A DNA stretch of 64,000 nucleotides from Psilocybe azurescens (lineage: Eukaryota; Basidiomycota; Agaricomycetes; Agaricales; Agrocybaceae), in assembly GCA_023853785.1 (NCBI GenBank), contig JAJIRX010000489.1, positions 62,001 to 126,000 of the forward strand, written 5' to 3'. Of this stretch, positions 12,488 to 25,400 are shown piece by piece (positions within the stretch are counted from its first letter, which is position 1; each line of letters starts with the position of its first letter). The notes under the pieces were generated by a model. It searched no databases. It saw nothing but the letters and a program-made list of their open reading frames with translations, and was not told the origin of the DNA. A program made the translations under genes and the position numbers.

Positions 12488-12937
12488 ACAATCGGATGCA
12501 TCGCATTACTCTCATCTGGCCACGCAAACGGCCGACTGCCCTTTCCATTCTTTAACTTTAGCATCCATCGAACTGCATCTATCGCATTACATTGAGTGTC
12601 CATATGCATATACGTAAACAAATCCCTTCGTTCCTGCTACGTCGTTCATAACATTAATCCGTAGTTCATGATCCCACCATTCCTTCATCCCTCTCATGAT
12701 TGTTATTTTCGTTTTGTCTGTCCCAGCCGGATTCCCAACATCATGTGTATTTTCTTCCCCAAGCTCTGTACCTCCTAGGAAACGCAATCTAACAGCACCT
12801 TTCTATTTAACTTTTTAATCAAGTATTAAAACCTGCAATTACATATTGGACTCTATGCATTTATGAAGTTTGAAACTGTAATTGTGCTCTGGGTAAAGCG
12901 AAGCTACTGAAAGCCTACTAACTCAAGATGTCAAACA
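12488..12937. other. Convergent 3' flanks
   Basis: 450 nt between two converging genes, AT-rich towards 12800-12900. No gene or repeat seen. Confidence 0.6.
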
Positions 12938-13787
12938 TCATTTTAGGCTAGGTTCCATCCAAACAGCCTAATAATGAGAAGCCAACCAGGCTCAGCAAAT
13001 GTAAACGAAAAAGCAAACATAATGGCAAAGATACATACCGTTGCTACGAAACCTTCCTCCTCTGACTTGCCAGTAGCAGGCCGTATACTCGCCTTGTCAA
13101 TACTCGGACTATTCACGAACCGCGTCAGCCTTTCCAGCACGTCATGCCCAATCCCGAAATCGCGCGCCAATTGCTCCAACTCCCCCTTCGTCCGAACAGA
13201 CTTCCGCCGATCCATCAACGCACTCAGCGCAGTCGCGTTCATCTGGTCTCTCGTCGGCCGAAACGCAGTCGATGACGACGACAAAGATGAAGCCAGATCC
13301 GCTCCGAGCCTGGCGCGAGATTCAAAAAGACGGGCGATATTGCTTGCTTCCTGAAAGCGCAAACACCTGTTGATAAGACACAATAATGACGGGACAGTGA
13401 CTTCGAAGCACACGATCTTACCGGGCGAACGTGTATGCTCTCCATATGGTGGTCGACGCGGACCTGCCCAAGCGAGCTCAGATTCGAGAGGAATTGCGGA
13501 TCTGCTCCATCTTTTTCGATAGCTACAGTGGCTGTCAGGTCAGTCCTCGATGAATCCAGACGGTATTTCAACTTCTCGTTTGACAGAGAAGGATGGATGC
13601 TATTTGCCGTTTAGAAAAGAACACCGAATTCACCTTGACTCCGGTGGCTATCAGCGAGCGGCATGGACGCAGGCTCAGTCTGAGATCTAGGTGCAGTTGC
13701 TCTACTTGCGTTATGAGGTGTCGTCGGTTGGCTCGGAGGAGCTCGTGTAGGATACTTCCTTGCAGCTTTTGAAGCCGAGTTTCCCAT
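12938..13787 (-). CDS. Small conserved-looking protein with N-myristoylation start, unknown function
   Basis: Exons complement(12938..12967,13039..13350,13422..13531,13634..13787), 201 aa with intact frame. The chosen start at 13787 gives MGNSASKAARK, a textbook N-myristoylation signal (Gly2, Ser6, then a basic residue); an in-frame ATG three codons upstream would hide the glycine. A Pro/Ser/Thr-rich N-terminus (about residues 12-50) is followed by a predicted helical part with ADPQFLSNLSSLGQV, VDHHMESIHV, LFESRARLGADLASS and LEQLARDFGIGHDVLERLTRFV. No enzyme motif is visible. The compact second half looks like a conserved fungal family, but I do not recognise it. Membrane attachment is inferred from the first residues only. 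The acceptor of exon 2 could also lie a few codons further in. Confidence 0.6.
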
Positions 13788-14468
13788 AACTTTCAATCAG
13801 AGCACATGGAAGTAAGGAAGAGAAAAAATGGTGTCAAAATTTATTGTGCCTAAAGAGTGCATTTACGCAAATAAAACGGTGTTGTAAGTAGTTACGTATT
13901 CTCCAAGATATCTATATAAATATGGGGCACTTTTGCGGTAGTATGGTGTGTGGGTTAGGAGGGACAGAGGACAGGGGAGAGACAGATAAGACTGTATAAA
14001 CTACTTACATTTTAAAGAAAAGCAGTCAAAACCTAGTCTATTGATTTTATGGCGTGTCCAATAGACAGCCATCCTTTGTTGTACACGTAACGGAAACGAC
14101 GAGAGAGAAATGAAACTATATCAGAGGAAAAGGGAATTTTTGAGAAACAACCGTTCGTTCCAGCACCAACCAGTGATCGCAAAGGCGGGTGCCCGATTTT
14201 GTTAAGTGCAGATATCAGAAAAGAGTGTGGGCCGGCATGCACAGCGATGCGAGGAAAGGGTATAGAAGGAGGGGATTATCCAGAACAACGTAACCAAACC
14301 ACAAAACGTTACAAAAAAAGCAGATTTACGAAGAAACCAAATGAGCGGGAAAAAGGGTGATGAGAGCGCACCAAAATGGCGCAGACTGGACTTCCAAAAA
14401 CTGGCGTAACTCAAAGGTTAATTTTTTAGAGAATAATAGTCATGAAATGTCGTATGGGTTGCACTTTG
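13788..14468. other. Intergenic region upstream of the myristoylated-protein gene
   Basis: 680 nt carrying the promoter of the leftward gene ending at 12938 and the 3' flank of the leftward Puf gene. A long AT-rich part surrounds 13800-14050. No gene seen. Confidence 0.6.
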
Positions 14469-17400
14469 TTACGCGTGGAATGCTCCCATGTTTGAAGGCG
14501 GATTCTGTTGGTATGGCTGATACATGTAAGGCTGATATGCGTGAGGTGGCACGGATTGAGGTGGTGGCGGCATGCCACCGTAAGTAGGCTGGAGTTGATT
14601 CATTCCAGGCAAGGGTCCTCCATGAGAAAGGACGGGCGACTGATTCACGTACGGTGAGTGTGATGCGACCATGTTAGGGTTGTTGGGCATGTTGGGTCCT
14701 CGACGAACGTTGCCGACTTGACGAGGGCTGCCAGTCTCTGATTGGCGCATGCCGAATGGACTGAAGTCTGCTGAAGGAGAAAACGCAGCTGTAGGGTTAG
14801 GAGCTGTTCGTCTCGGTACTGTGGGGTTGTAACTTGGGTCGACATGAAGTTGAGGCGGGTTGGGTGGACCGGCTTGAGGATTTTGACCTCCCATCTGCAA
14901 AGCAGCCATCATGGACGCAAAGCCTTGGTCGTTGGAAGGGTAGCCGGAAGGGAGCCCGGGAACACCAAAGTTCTGATTCGAGTTTTTCGTGACCTTGCCC
15001 GTAGGAGGTAAAGTGTTGTTGTAAGTGGGCTGGAAGTTAGGGACAGGTAATCCTACTTCTTCGATAAGCCTTCGATAAGCCTGAGTCGCAATAACCTTTA
15101 ATTCGATCAGGACACGCTTGGTCGCCTCGACGTAAGCTTGCTTAGCAGTGGGGTCAATGAAAGGGCTCGTCAAGATCTTGTGGATGACGGCGACACCATT
15201 GACTTGATCACCCAAAACATCAGTTAACACATGATCTCCGGGCGAGTTGAATAAAGCTTCCACAATCTGTCTGGACGCATCAGGTTCGATCTTCTGGTTG
15301 ACGATCCGGAGAACAGTAAGCGATGCCAATTTATGAGTACACAAATGAGAAAGGTGAGGCGTGAAACGAGGAGCCAATAAGTTATATCGTGATGGGAATC
15401 CAGACGTGTCGAGAAGCCAGGTCAAGAGCAGAGCACCATTAGGATTGGTGGCTAGAGGAATAGAATTGAGAATGACAGCAGTCGCGATTCGGCGTTGCTG
15501 ATTGAGAGTGATATGAGGGCTCTCGAGACAAGCCCTCATACTGCGAGCTCCAAATCGACCTTGTGCGATTTCCCACATCCGATCTACAATAGCATCGAAA
15601 ATGAAATCGTTGGCAGGAGCCCCGAAACGCAAGCAGCACCTGATAGACGAGGTAAACCAGTGTAAAGTATTTATAGAATGATTAATACTCACTGAATGAC
15701 ATAGTTGCCAAACTGGTCCAGGAGAAGAGGAGGGGCGTAAGCACGAAGGTTCTGAGCAATGAGGGCGACCTCGTCCGGGCTGGTAACGCATTCGATAATC
15801 TTCTGAGCGGCCCATGTTCCATTCTTATGGATACCAATCATGGCAAGATGGGGACAAATGCGTTCAAGCATAGTGACTCTTGGAACAGCCGAGCATCTCT
15901 CGAAAAGCTTTTGAACAACCTACAAGGCGTCACCCAACAAAGTTTAGTTCAACTATAAGCAAATCGGCAAGTGAAACAAAAAACGAACAGTGTTCCCAAG
16001 CCAGTCCGAGGCGAGATCGACGATCTCACTGTCCATAAAGTCCGTGGCCACTTGGTCAATCTCCTCTACAGTCATCGTACCAGAATCCAAACGCTTGCGC
16101 AGTTCGCGTAGTTTGGAGGCATCCCAGCGACGATTGTGAGTTCTCTCAGACACAAGAGGGATCGTGGTATAGTACATGGTTGGAGGTCGGAATTCTATGA
16201 ATGAAAAATATTAACTCAGAAATTTGCAATCCACTTAAAAGACAACTCACCAGACAAGCTTTGAATGTCAGCCTCGGCGTCACTACTTCCTCCACTCAGT
16301 TCTCTCAAGATCATCTGTTGCTCGGTAACTGAAGGGGTCCAGCCAGGAGGCTTGGTGCCATCTGGCGCAACAGGGTTATTATGCAAGCCCGATGAAATCA
16401 TGCTCAAGAGCAAATTGGATCGATAGTTCTCAACAACTCCACCCAGAACCTGTTGTTCTGCAGGAATAGTCGAGGCACCTTTAATGCCACGGAGAGCGTG
16501 TATCGTGGCACCAACACTAAGATCACCAACACCTTGAGCGACAACACTGGCACTCTCCTCCGGAGAACCAGAGCCTTCTTGTCCGTTCTTGACTGGAACT
16601 TTAGCAAAGCCAATGCGGATAGCTCCAACATCACTTCCGAGAACGTCGCGACCATTAAGAGCCTTGCGAGCACGTACGGCATCATCCAGGCGCTCGAAGT
16701 TAACTGGAATACAATCTGAGCTACATATCTATTAAGACAACGGAATTGTACTCACTGAATCCACAGTTCTTGTGCGTCAATACGCGAGCCGACTCAATCG
16801 GACCGTAAGGGCTGAAAACGCTGAGGATTGTCGCAGGTGTGGTCGAAGAAGGGATCGAACCAATCCAAAGTGCACGTGTAGGAGTGGACTGGAGCTGAGC
16901 GTCCATTCCGCCGAGACCCGCATTATTACCAACCGACTTGGTTTCCTGCGGCGCCCGGCGAAGTAGGACCAGGACTGGCAGGATTGCCTTTAGCTGGCGC
17001 GACAGGGGCACTATCCGCCTTTCCAAAGCCAATTCTGACGGTTTGTCCATTGGGCATGCCAATGTTTCCTCCAAGACGGTTCAAAACATCGTCTTTCGCA
17101 CGAATAGCATCGGCTTGGTCAACAAAGTTGACAAATCCACATTCCTAGAAGATTATTTGGTAAATATGACAGGAAATATGGATCGTGGGTTTTGTTACCT
17201 TCTCAGGAAGAAGTCTCAAGCTTTCGATTGCACCGTAGGGTGCAAAAACATGAATGAGCTGTTCGCTTGTGACTGCGCTGTCCAGGTTCCCAATCCAAAG
17301 GGAACGCGTGGGAGTTTGCAACTGAGTAGAAGGGCCTTCAGACTTGGGAGAAACAGAGCGGTTATGGCCACCGGGTGCAAGAAGATATGCGGATGCACCG

Positions 17401-18693
17401 CGTCCAATGGGAATGTCGCCGCCATTAGGGAAGTGAACGCTTGGAGAAATACCTCCACGAGCAGAGGTCAATTTATCAGTTTTCAAAATACCGGAAGGAT
17501 TGCCGAGATGGTTAGAGAGTGAAAGACCTGAGTGAGAAAGTTCATTGAGGTAAGAATGAGCATCGCTTGTTGTAGCACGTCGTTGGAGGGATCGCGTAGG
17601 GTCATCGAGAATGCCCACGGAGATAGCACGCGGTCGGCTGGTAAGATGATCGGTGTTCTTAAATCCTTTGGCAAGGTAGGAGGATTGACCGAAGTCACCC
17701 TGCGAGTTGGAGATGTCGTAGGCACTAAGTTGCTGGCGGTCATAGCCCATATTGTCATAATTGTCAACAAAGTATTCTTCCTCCTCCTCTGCAGCTGGTG
17801 TCGATAATAAAGATCCGGTAATAGAGGGCCGGGTGCGGTACGGGTTAGAGACGGTGGTAGCGCGCATTCGCGAGGGGTTAGCTAAGTTTCCAGCAATTGC
17901 AGCCTGAGCCTGGTTACGCAATTCCGAAATGGTTGCTGCGAGAGGTGGTCGATGACCGTCATCCAAGCCAAGGTAGTCCAAAGTGTGTACATCGAAATCA
18001 TCTGCTCCTGAATCAGCGGAGGTGACTGAGCGCAACTCGTCGAGAGCAGGGAAACCGGTTGAGCCATTGGTGGTCGATAACCACGAAGATGAGAAGATGG
18101 ATGGTCCGAATGCATTGGAAAGACCGCCAGTCGGGAGAGTAAGGGAACCAGATCGGAGTCGGCTGTTCCTCTCTCCAACGTTGGACGCGACAGGTGGAGG
18201 TACAGTGGTGGAAGAGTGACGTAGTCCGGGTCTTCCGGAAGCTGCAGGTGTCAGAGTAGAAACCTGGGAAAGACTGGGCTGCCTTTGTATTTGGTCGACG
18301 GGAGAATCAGTGGTTGATGCTGCGAAGCGTTGAGCAGCAAGCTGAACATTCGAAGGTAAGGTCCCAGCCCTTGCCCTTCTAAACCCTGGAGGGTAATTCG
18401 TGGGTGGCAAAGTTGAGCCATCCCCTGAGGTCGTAAGAGAGGGCGGAGCCTCGATTGGTTGGGAACCCCCTGTCGACATACCGCGAAGCGCAGGAGGCAA
18501 GTACCTGCCGCCTAAACCTTCGGCTTGCAACTCTCTAGCTCTGGAACGGGTAGATAAGCAGAAGATCCCAGTAGAGAGATTGAAATGCGACGGACCTCTT
18601 CGCGAAAGCCGCTGAAGGAGCTGGAGGTGGGGTCTTGCCACTTGGAGGAACCCTGGAATAGGAGCCATTGTTGTCGTTGGCCGATAAAGACAT
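14469..18693 (-). CDS. JSN1/PUF1-type RNA-binding protein: two RRMs plus Pumilio repeats
   Basis: Exons complement(14469..15639,15693..15919,15989..16194,16251..16703,16756..16894,16938..17144,17199..18534,18596..18693), 1278 aa, frame intact. The start MSLSANDNNGSYSR at 18693 is joined by a 61-nt intron to a long Ser/Pro-rich region. Two RRMs follow: RSLWIGNLDSAVTSEQLIHVF...ECGFVNF, then RALWIGSIPSSTTPATILSVFSPYG...NCGFINFERLDDAVRARK. Pumilio-type helical repeats span about residues 790-1060 (for example LDQFGNYVIQ, GTWAAQKIIE), and a Pro/Gln/Asn-rich tail closes the protein. RRM plus Puf is the architecture of yeast Jsn1/Puf1 and Puf2. These bind 3' UTRs, often of membrane or mitochondrial protein mRNAs, and influence stability and localisation. 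The 43-nt intron at 16895..16937 is unusually short; skipping it breaks the frame. Confidence 0.9.
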
Positions 18694-21600
18694 TATAGTG
18701 GTGTTTTGAAGAAGAACGATTAGGGATTACGAAGATTTGAGCGTTGAGCTCGCTGAAGTACGAAAGACGTCAAGGGGAAGAGTCCAATTAGTCGGGAAAA
18801 GGTGGCCCCAGGAGCTACGTGTGCCAGTGGACGATGATCGTTATTAAAGCCTTTGAAAGTAACAGACTCGCAAAGTCCACGACTACAAGGGCAGAGGTAC
18901 CTCCAGAAAATAGTACTAAGTAATAGTAGTGAATGGTCGTTGAGAGCAAAACTTTCTTCAAATCTCTCACCACCATCGCCCTGCTGGCCTGATTCCCACG
19001 CTTCATCCTGTCTTCATGAGAACAAACTCGGCCCCCACTTTCTCCGTCCAATATCCTCCTTATTAAATATCCAATCATCCATTCTTTCTGTCCAATTACT
19101 AGACTGAACAGGTCAGAAAATATACAGGTCTTTCACCGCTGGATTCTTCTCGTCGTGTTCATCCAGCAATTACTATTCGGAATTCCGCCATCGATAATCA
19201 GCAAGCACAGGCGAGCCTTCAATTTTGGTTCGGAGCAAATAAAATCCTGTGCCATCTACACGTTCATCTCTTCGAATTCTTTCTCAAAAATCCTCGCCAC
19301 TCCTCATGATACACACACCAATGCAGCATCCAGAGGGGGTGATGAGACTCAGAGTGGGCTCACTTTACCGAGTATCGAACCCATCTTTATTCTCTCTCGT
19401 CCTTTCTAACCAACATCCCTGGCGTCACACGTCCAACGCAACTGCCCTTGGCTCAATATTAATAACGACTAACCTACATAGCCAAGCTCACTGCGCATTG
19501 ACAGAACCTTTGCTATTAACACGATTGAATGACGAGATGATTGGCGTAAGTGCTGCCCAGCATGTCACATCTCTCCACTTTATTCCACGAGATGCTCAGG
19601 AAGAACAGCCTGGCTTCCAACCAGAAACAACTTGGCCCAGGGCCATGCAGACCCATGATGATGCACGCCGCCAAATGCTGGATTTGGGCACCACTGAGCT
19701 GTTCATAAATCAGGTCTGTATCTCGTAAGCTCCGACAACTACTCTGGCGCTCATATATCTTAGCCCAAGAACCATCACAGCAAGACCCAGCTAACCAAAG
19801 ACCGCACGACCATCTCGCACGCAACCCCAAGCATAATACCCAAGCATTTTCTTAACTGACACATCTCCCTCTTTGCAGATTCACACAATCAATAGACACC
19901 CACCCCTGACCTCATACTATTATCCTAACAACCGTGAGTGGACAAGAGAAAACAGCTGCACTCCAAAAAAATTAATTAAAGTATACACCACTGGAACGCG
20001 TTAATTCTAAAAATAGAAATTCCTCAATTGGGTTACACTGTTACCACTGTGGCGAAAGGGACACAAGTTCGAAATGTTATTTTTACTTTCCGCCTTAATC
20101 CGCCATAGGTGATGCTTCCCAGTAAGCCGGGTCATCCCTGTCGGACCTTGATGTGTTGCTTTTTAAACTATCAAGCTCAACAGCCCAAGTCAATTGCCAT
20201 TCCAGCCGAATGTCTTGCCGTGGTAATATGTTTGTCAAAACTGATATAGCTTAGTATGCACACATAACTATCACAATCAAACTTATTAAGCTACACCAAT
20301 TTACCACCACCATCATCATCATACTAGGCTCCTTCACAATACAGATGCTGATGAAATCAAGGAAAAGGGCCGACCATCCAAGGAGGATAAAAATCACATT
20401 ACTAGTTAAACAAAATCAACATCTCAAACACCGCGTACCCCTCCCCAAAGTCCTGGAACCTCCAACCATTCGCACAGCCATAGACTAAAGAGATCATAAT
20501 TAGCTTCTATCAATATGTACAATGAATAATATCGATGCATAATGAAAACTTTTATGTACTTGTGGTATTTGATTACTGTGGTATCTTTTTTTTTTAGAGC
20601 GGGACGGCAAAGACAGTTGAAGAAAAGGGCAAGAGGTGAAGAAAAAAAAGCGAATGCAGAAATGAAGGTCAAAGAGGGAAAAGGCCGCAGAAGAAAGGTG
20701 AAAAAGTCACAAGAGTCGAGTCGGACTACTATAACCGCAATCGTCCATGGCAAAACCCGCTTCCGCCAAAATATCACCCCATCGTGATAACCGGATTTTT
20801 CACGTCTTTCCCCCAATGGATTTAAATGGACGCATTGGCGAAAAGGGGTTACACCGAAGTCGAGAATAAAACAGGACCTGGATTATGCCGCGTGCGTGTC
20901 ATAAATGATTAACGTGCGTGCCATATGCATGACACCGGACAGGCTATGATCACAATCCATGTGCCCTTTCGGATTGTGCGATTGTGCGGCGTGCGAGACC
21001 AGGGAGAGGCGTATTCGTATTTCTCAGCCGGAAAAGGCCAATGACTCGAAATGTAGCATGGAGGAACAACCATGACGCCTGTCTCCCCAATTTGATGAGG
21101 TTATGGCAAATCTCCATAATAAATCCTTCGGAGGTCCGTCCGATGAATCAAAAAAACCGAGTCAAGTCGAGCCGCGCCCCGCCTTGTCTGGGAACCATAT
21201 ATCTCTTCTCCATACGAGAGCGGCCATGTCAAATAACCTCGGGGAACGGGGACCAGGTTGATTTTCCTAGCAAAGCAAAGGGAGACCCAGCGGCTTTGCG
21301 ACAATTTGAGGCTCGAATTTTTCGAAAGGACTGAGCACAGAGATCAAGGAAGGGAAGGCCCAGGGACGAGAAGCCTAGCTGCCCAACTGAATAGACCGAT
21401 GGACAGATACCCCGGTCCTCTTCCCAGAAGCCAGATACCATCCCAAGAATAACGCCTGATCATCACCCCAATTCTTTTCAAGGCCAAAACCCGAAAAGAC
21501 GAAATGCAAAACAAAAGGCAAGTCGGCGGAGTGGCACATCAACAAGATTAAAACAAGGGCCGGAAAAAAGAACCAGTAAAAGAGAAGATAGCAGCGGCAA

Positions 21601-22446
21601 AAAGATGCGAATGCGATACAATAGAGCACCAAAGAAAAGAAAAAATTCAACAAACCGAATTGCAAAGAACGAACAAGAAGACGAAAATATTGCCCAAGCT
21701 AAAGAAGTTCAAGTTGAAACCCCAAAGAGCAAAGAAATAGAGAGAGGGTGAGAGAGGGAGGAGAAAAAACTATATCTGATACAAATTCTACTAATGAGCA
21801 TACTATAGGATACTAAAAGAGACTAAAAGAAAAAACGATTACTTGTGGAGTTGGGATGGGAAAAAATTGTTGGTTGTTGGTTGGCAGTGCAAGAATGACG
21901 TTATTTTGTCTGAAGAAAAAGCCAAGACGAAGGGGGCTAGGTTGTAACTAGAGAAAAGAAATTCAATCTACTACTAAAAAAAAAACATCGTTGCCGTTAT
22001 CGCTCGCCGCGATTCGCTGTTAATTCTGCATTAAAAGAAGAGGAAAAAGAACATTACTGGGAGAAGGTGAAGAGGGAAGATGTCATAATTTATCTCAATA
22101 TCAATCGAGACGAAATGCAAGAAAAGGCAGCAGAAAGACATAAAAACACAGCAAACGAACGACAACGATGATAAGACAACAACAACGCCAACAAAAAAAG
22201 ATGCCCACGATACCAAGTGAAAAAATACAAAGGGAGGAAGGCCGAATCGCAAAAAAAATGCATAGGGAGCGGCCAGAGGAAGACGGCGCGTAGAAATCGA
22301 TCGAAGGGGGTAAGAGGATAGTGAGGTCGTCTTGGGTCGAAGAGAAGAGGAATGACCCAGTGCGAAGGACACAGCCAAGATCCAAACGAACGGAAACATG
22401 AGCACTCACTCACTCACCCACCTCCCAGGGCACAAGGAAGGAAAGA
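18694..22446. other. Long intergenic region without a supported gene
   Basis: 3.75 kb between the Puf gene (start at 18693, leftward) and the transcription-factor gene (ending at 22447, leftward). Open frames exist on both strands (for example 19249-19728 on +) but none shows a recognisable domain, plausible exon joins or the codon pattern of neighbours. 21450-22450 is strongly purine-rich on the + strand, so C/T-rich in the sense of the leftward gene, and probably includes its 3' UTR. The right two thirds could hide a non-coding RNA; nothing in the sequence proves it. Confidence 0.5.
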
Positions 22447-25400
22447 TCACGACAGCGAATTCCTCGACCCATTCTTCCTCGCCCGCGACCGCGACGGCGT
22501 CGTCGGCGGCGCCTGCTGCCGCTGTGTCGCATCCGCCACGCGCTTCGACCGTCGTAGCGGTCTGCCGTTGTCCGACGCACTGGCACCGCCACGACCAGCA
22601 GCAACAGTAGCAGCAGCAGGTTCAGGATGCGGCGCATCATCAAGCCCACGCTCGGGCACAGGCTCCTGCGCCAACACCGGCGGCGACAAGAACAACGGCG
22701 ACATGGGCGTAGGCACTGTCATCGATGACGCACCCATAGCGGGACTCGGCGGGAGCGGCGATAGCGGGGACATGGGCTCCTCCACATCCACCATCACATC
22801 CACATCCCTCTCGACATTCACGTTCAGATCCAGTGTTGGCGGTCGTGGAGCAGGCGCAGCTGCAGGGGCCGACGCAGAGGCTGGGACATCTACAGAAGAC
22901 GCGTCCACATCCATCCCATCCTCCGCATCCCCAAGCCCTTCATCCGGCATGACACACAGCTCATGAAAAAGCTGCTGCTCCGACGCGCTCAGTGGAACAT
23001 TCTCCTCCAACACATGCCTGCTTGAGCCTACGCCCGCACCCCCAACCCATTCACAAACAGGGGCGTCAGCCCCGAGTGCACCACAGGTGTCGACCCCGAT
23101 CCCGATTGCTGCTGCTGCTGCTGTCGTTGCTGTATCACCGACGCACTCGCACTCGCACTCGCACCGCCCTCCACCTGCACCTCCAACTTCGCAGCCTGAA
23201 TCGTGCTCGCAAAATGCCTCCCAAACTGATTGAGGCCCAAACTCAAATTCAAATTCAAGCCTTTGCCCCTCCCATTCCTGTGGAACTCCCTCAGGGCCTC
23301 CGGGAACCGCTCCACCAGCTCGTCGCTCAAAAACACCTCTAAATCCTTCGCCCGCCCCTCCGCCAGGTGCTCCTTGACATACGCTTGCGCGGCGCTGAGC
23401 GGCACCCAGGTCCCGCACACCTTCGGCGAGCCCTTGGTGATGACGATGGCGTTCGGAATCGCGCTGGTCAGCAGCGGGGAGTGTTGTTCGATAAAGCGGC
23501 GCCAGAGAACGCCAGTATAGGCGAGAGGTTCACAAAGTCGGTGTCTATGCGGCGCAAGAGTTGGAATGCACCCAGCATCATTTGATACACGGAGATGTCT
23601 ATTATTATTGAAGAACCGCAACCAACGAAAAAGATCCAGATAACGAAAAAAGGAAGGAAAGAAATCATCAGTAAAAATTCCATCAAATCACAAACGAGCA
23701 CACAACAACAAAAAATGGCACATACCCTCGATTTGGGTCGCACTGATCGCAGGCTTGCATGGCTGACATGTGGTCACCACCACAGGCGAGGGAGGCGAAA
23801 CAGGCTGACAGCGTGTTTGGAGCGGCGACACACACGGCGTTGGAGGGGGCAACGAGCCAGAGCCAGAGCCAGATCCCGTCCGCGATCCCACCTCCCCCAA
23901 CTGACTCGCACCGCTAATAATAGCCGCGGTGTTCACCGATATTGGCTGATAGAAACGCGCCAGATTCGTAGGATGCGCATGCACAGCGGCCGAGTCCTGC
24001 GACGGAGAGCGAGTCATCGACTGCGGTGGCGGGACCGAGCTCGAGCCCGCGTTCATCGTCTTCTGGTGGTGGAAAAATGGCATCGGCGCTGGTACAGTCT
24101 TCGCTCTCGGCCTAACCGTACCATACCGATCCCATTTCTCCTCGAGCTCTGCACCCATGCGCATACCCATCTCCGGGCGCGGGCTCTCCGACCCACTCAG
24201 TGTGAACGTCGCTGGCGAAGCGCTATCCGAATACGTCGACGTTGACGTCGAAAATGCCGCAAACTGCGCGCTCAACGACGAGAGCGGCGACGACGGGCCA
24301 GGCGGGCTCAACGGAAACAGCGAATGCACGTCAAAGTCGTCCTCCTGCTTGATTGCCATCCCCACCATTTGCGCCCCCGTACTATCCTCCACCGCCGCAT
24401 CCCAGATCCACGGGTCCGAGTCCAGCAGCAGCGGCTCTTCCATCTTCACTCTAAACTTCTTCTGGCCGTCGGCGCCCCCCTCAAACTCGAGCTCGAGCGC
24501 CTTGGCGAGCACATCCGCTACACGCGCGTCCGCCACGCTTGTGTCAAAGTCCTCCCAGGCGTCGAGCATGCCCTGCACATCCCTCGGTTCCTCTTTCACC
24601 GCCACTTCCGTCGGCAGCAGGAGAGGCGCGGACGGGGAGCGCGGCCCAGGGCTCTCTCCCACCGTCTCTCCTTCGCCCTCACTGTCCAGATCCGCATCCC
24701 ACCCGCCCATCTCGTCCTCATCCTCCGAATAATCCTTTATACGCGCCATCGCCACGTGAAAGTCGTCCGCCTCGTCGTCAGAGTCTGGCGGAGGCGTGGC
24801 TTCATATGCATACGGCACCGAGGGTGACCGGCGGTACGGATTGTTATAGTAGTTGTTATAAGAGGGCTGAAAAGTCTCTACGGAAGGAGTATAGCATGGG
24901 ATAGAAATAGACCGGCGAGGATAAGGAGGGAGCGACCACGGTTCTTCCTCAACCTTCTGCGTCTTCTGAGGCTGGGCATCCAACGAGTCCACCGACATGG
25001 AGTCCTCCTCGTTGTCTTCCTCCTCATCCGAATCTTCTTCTTCCTCCTCCTCCTCGTCTTCCTCCTTTGACACACCAATAGGACACACCGGAGAAGACCC
25101 TTCCGGGCCCACATGCCCATTCGCACTAGCAGCAGCCAGTGCATCAGCATCAGCATTAGGACTAGCCGCAGCCGAACGGGCAAGCAGCGGTTTAAGTCGC
25201 AGCGTAAGTTTAACTTTGGGTGGCCGTTCATTATCAGAGCTGTCCGCACGCGCCATACACCCCCTCAGCGACCTCTTCCTCTTCTGCCCACAACTCTCGC
25301 CCTCCTCGATATCCCTATTACTATTCCTCAAACCCTTCCTCAGCCCGACCATGCGTGAGCCCTCGGCCACAACAGCCTCCGCACCCTCCTGCGCCCCCGT

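Noticed and set aside
19249..19728. 159-codon open frame on the + strand in the long intergenic gap
   Set aside because: No domain, composition unlike neighbours, no plausible exon joins around it.
20984..21334. 116-codon open frame on the + strand
   Set aside because: No similarity to any known family by eye, and it lies in purine-rich probable 3' flank of the leftward regulator gene.
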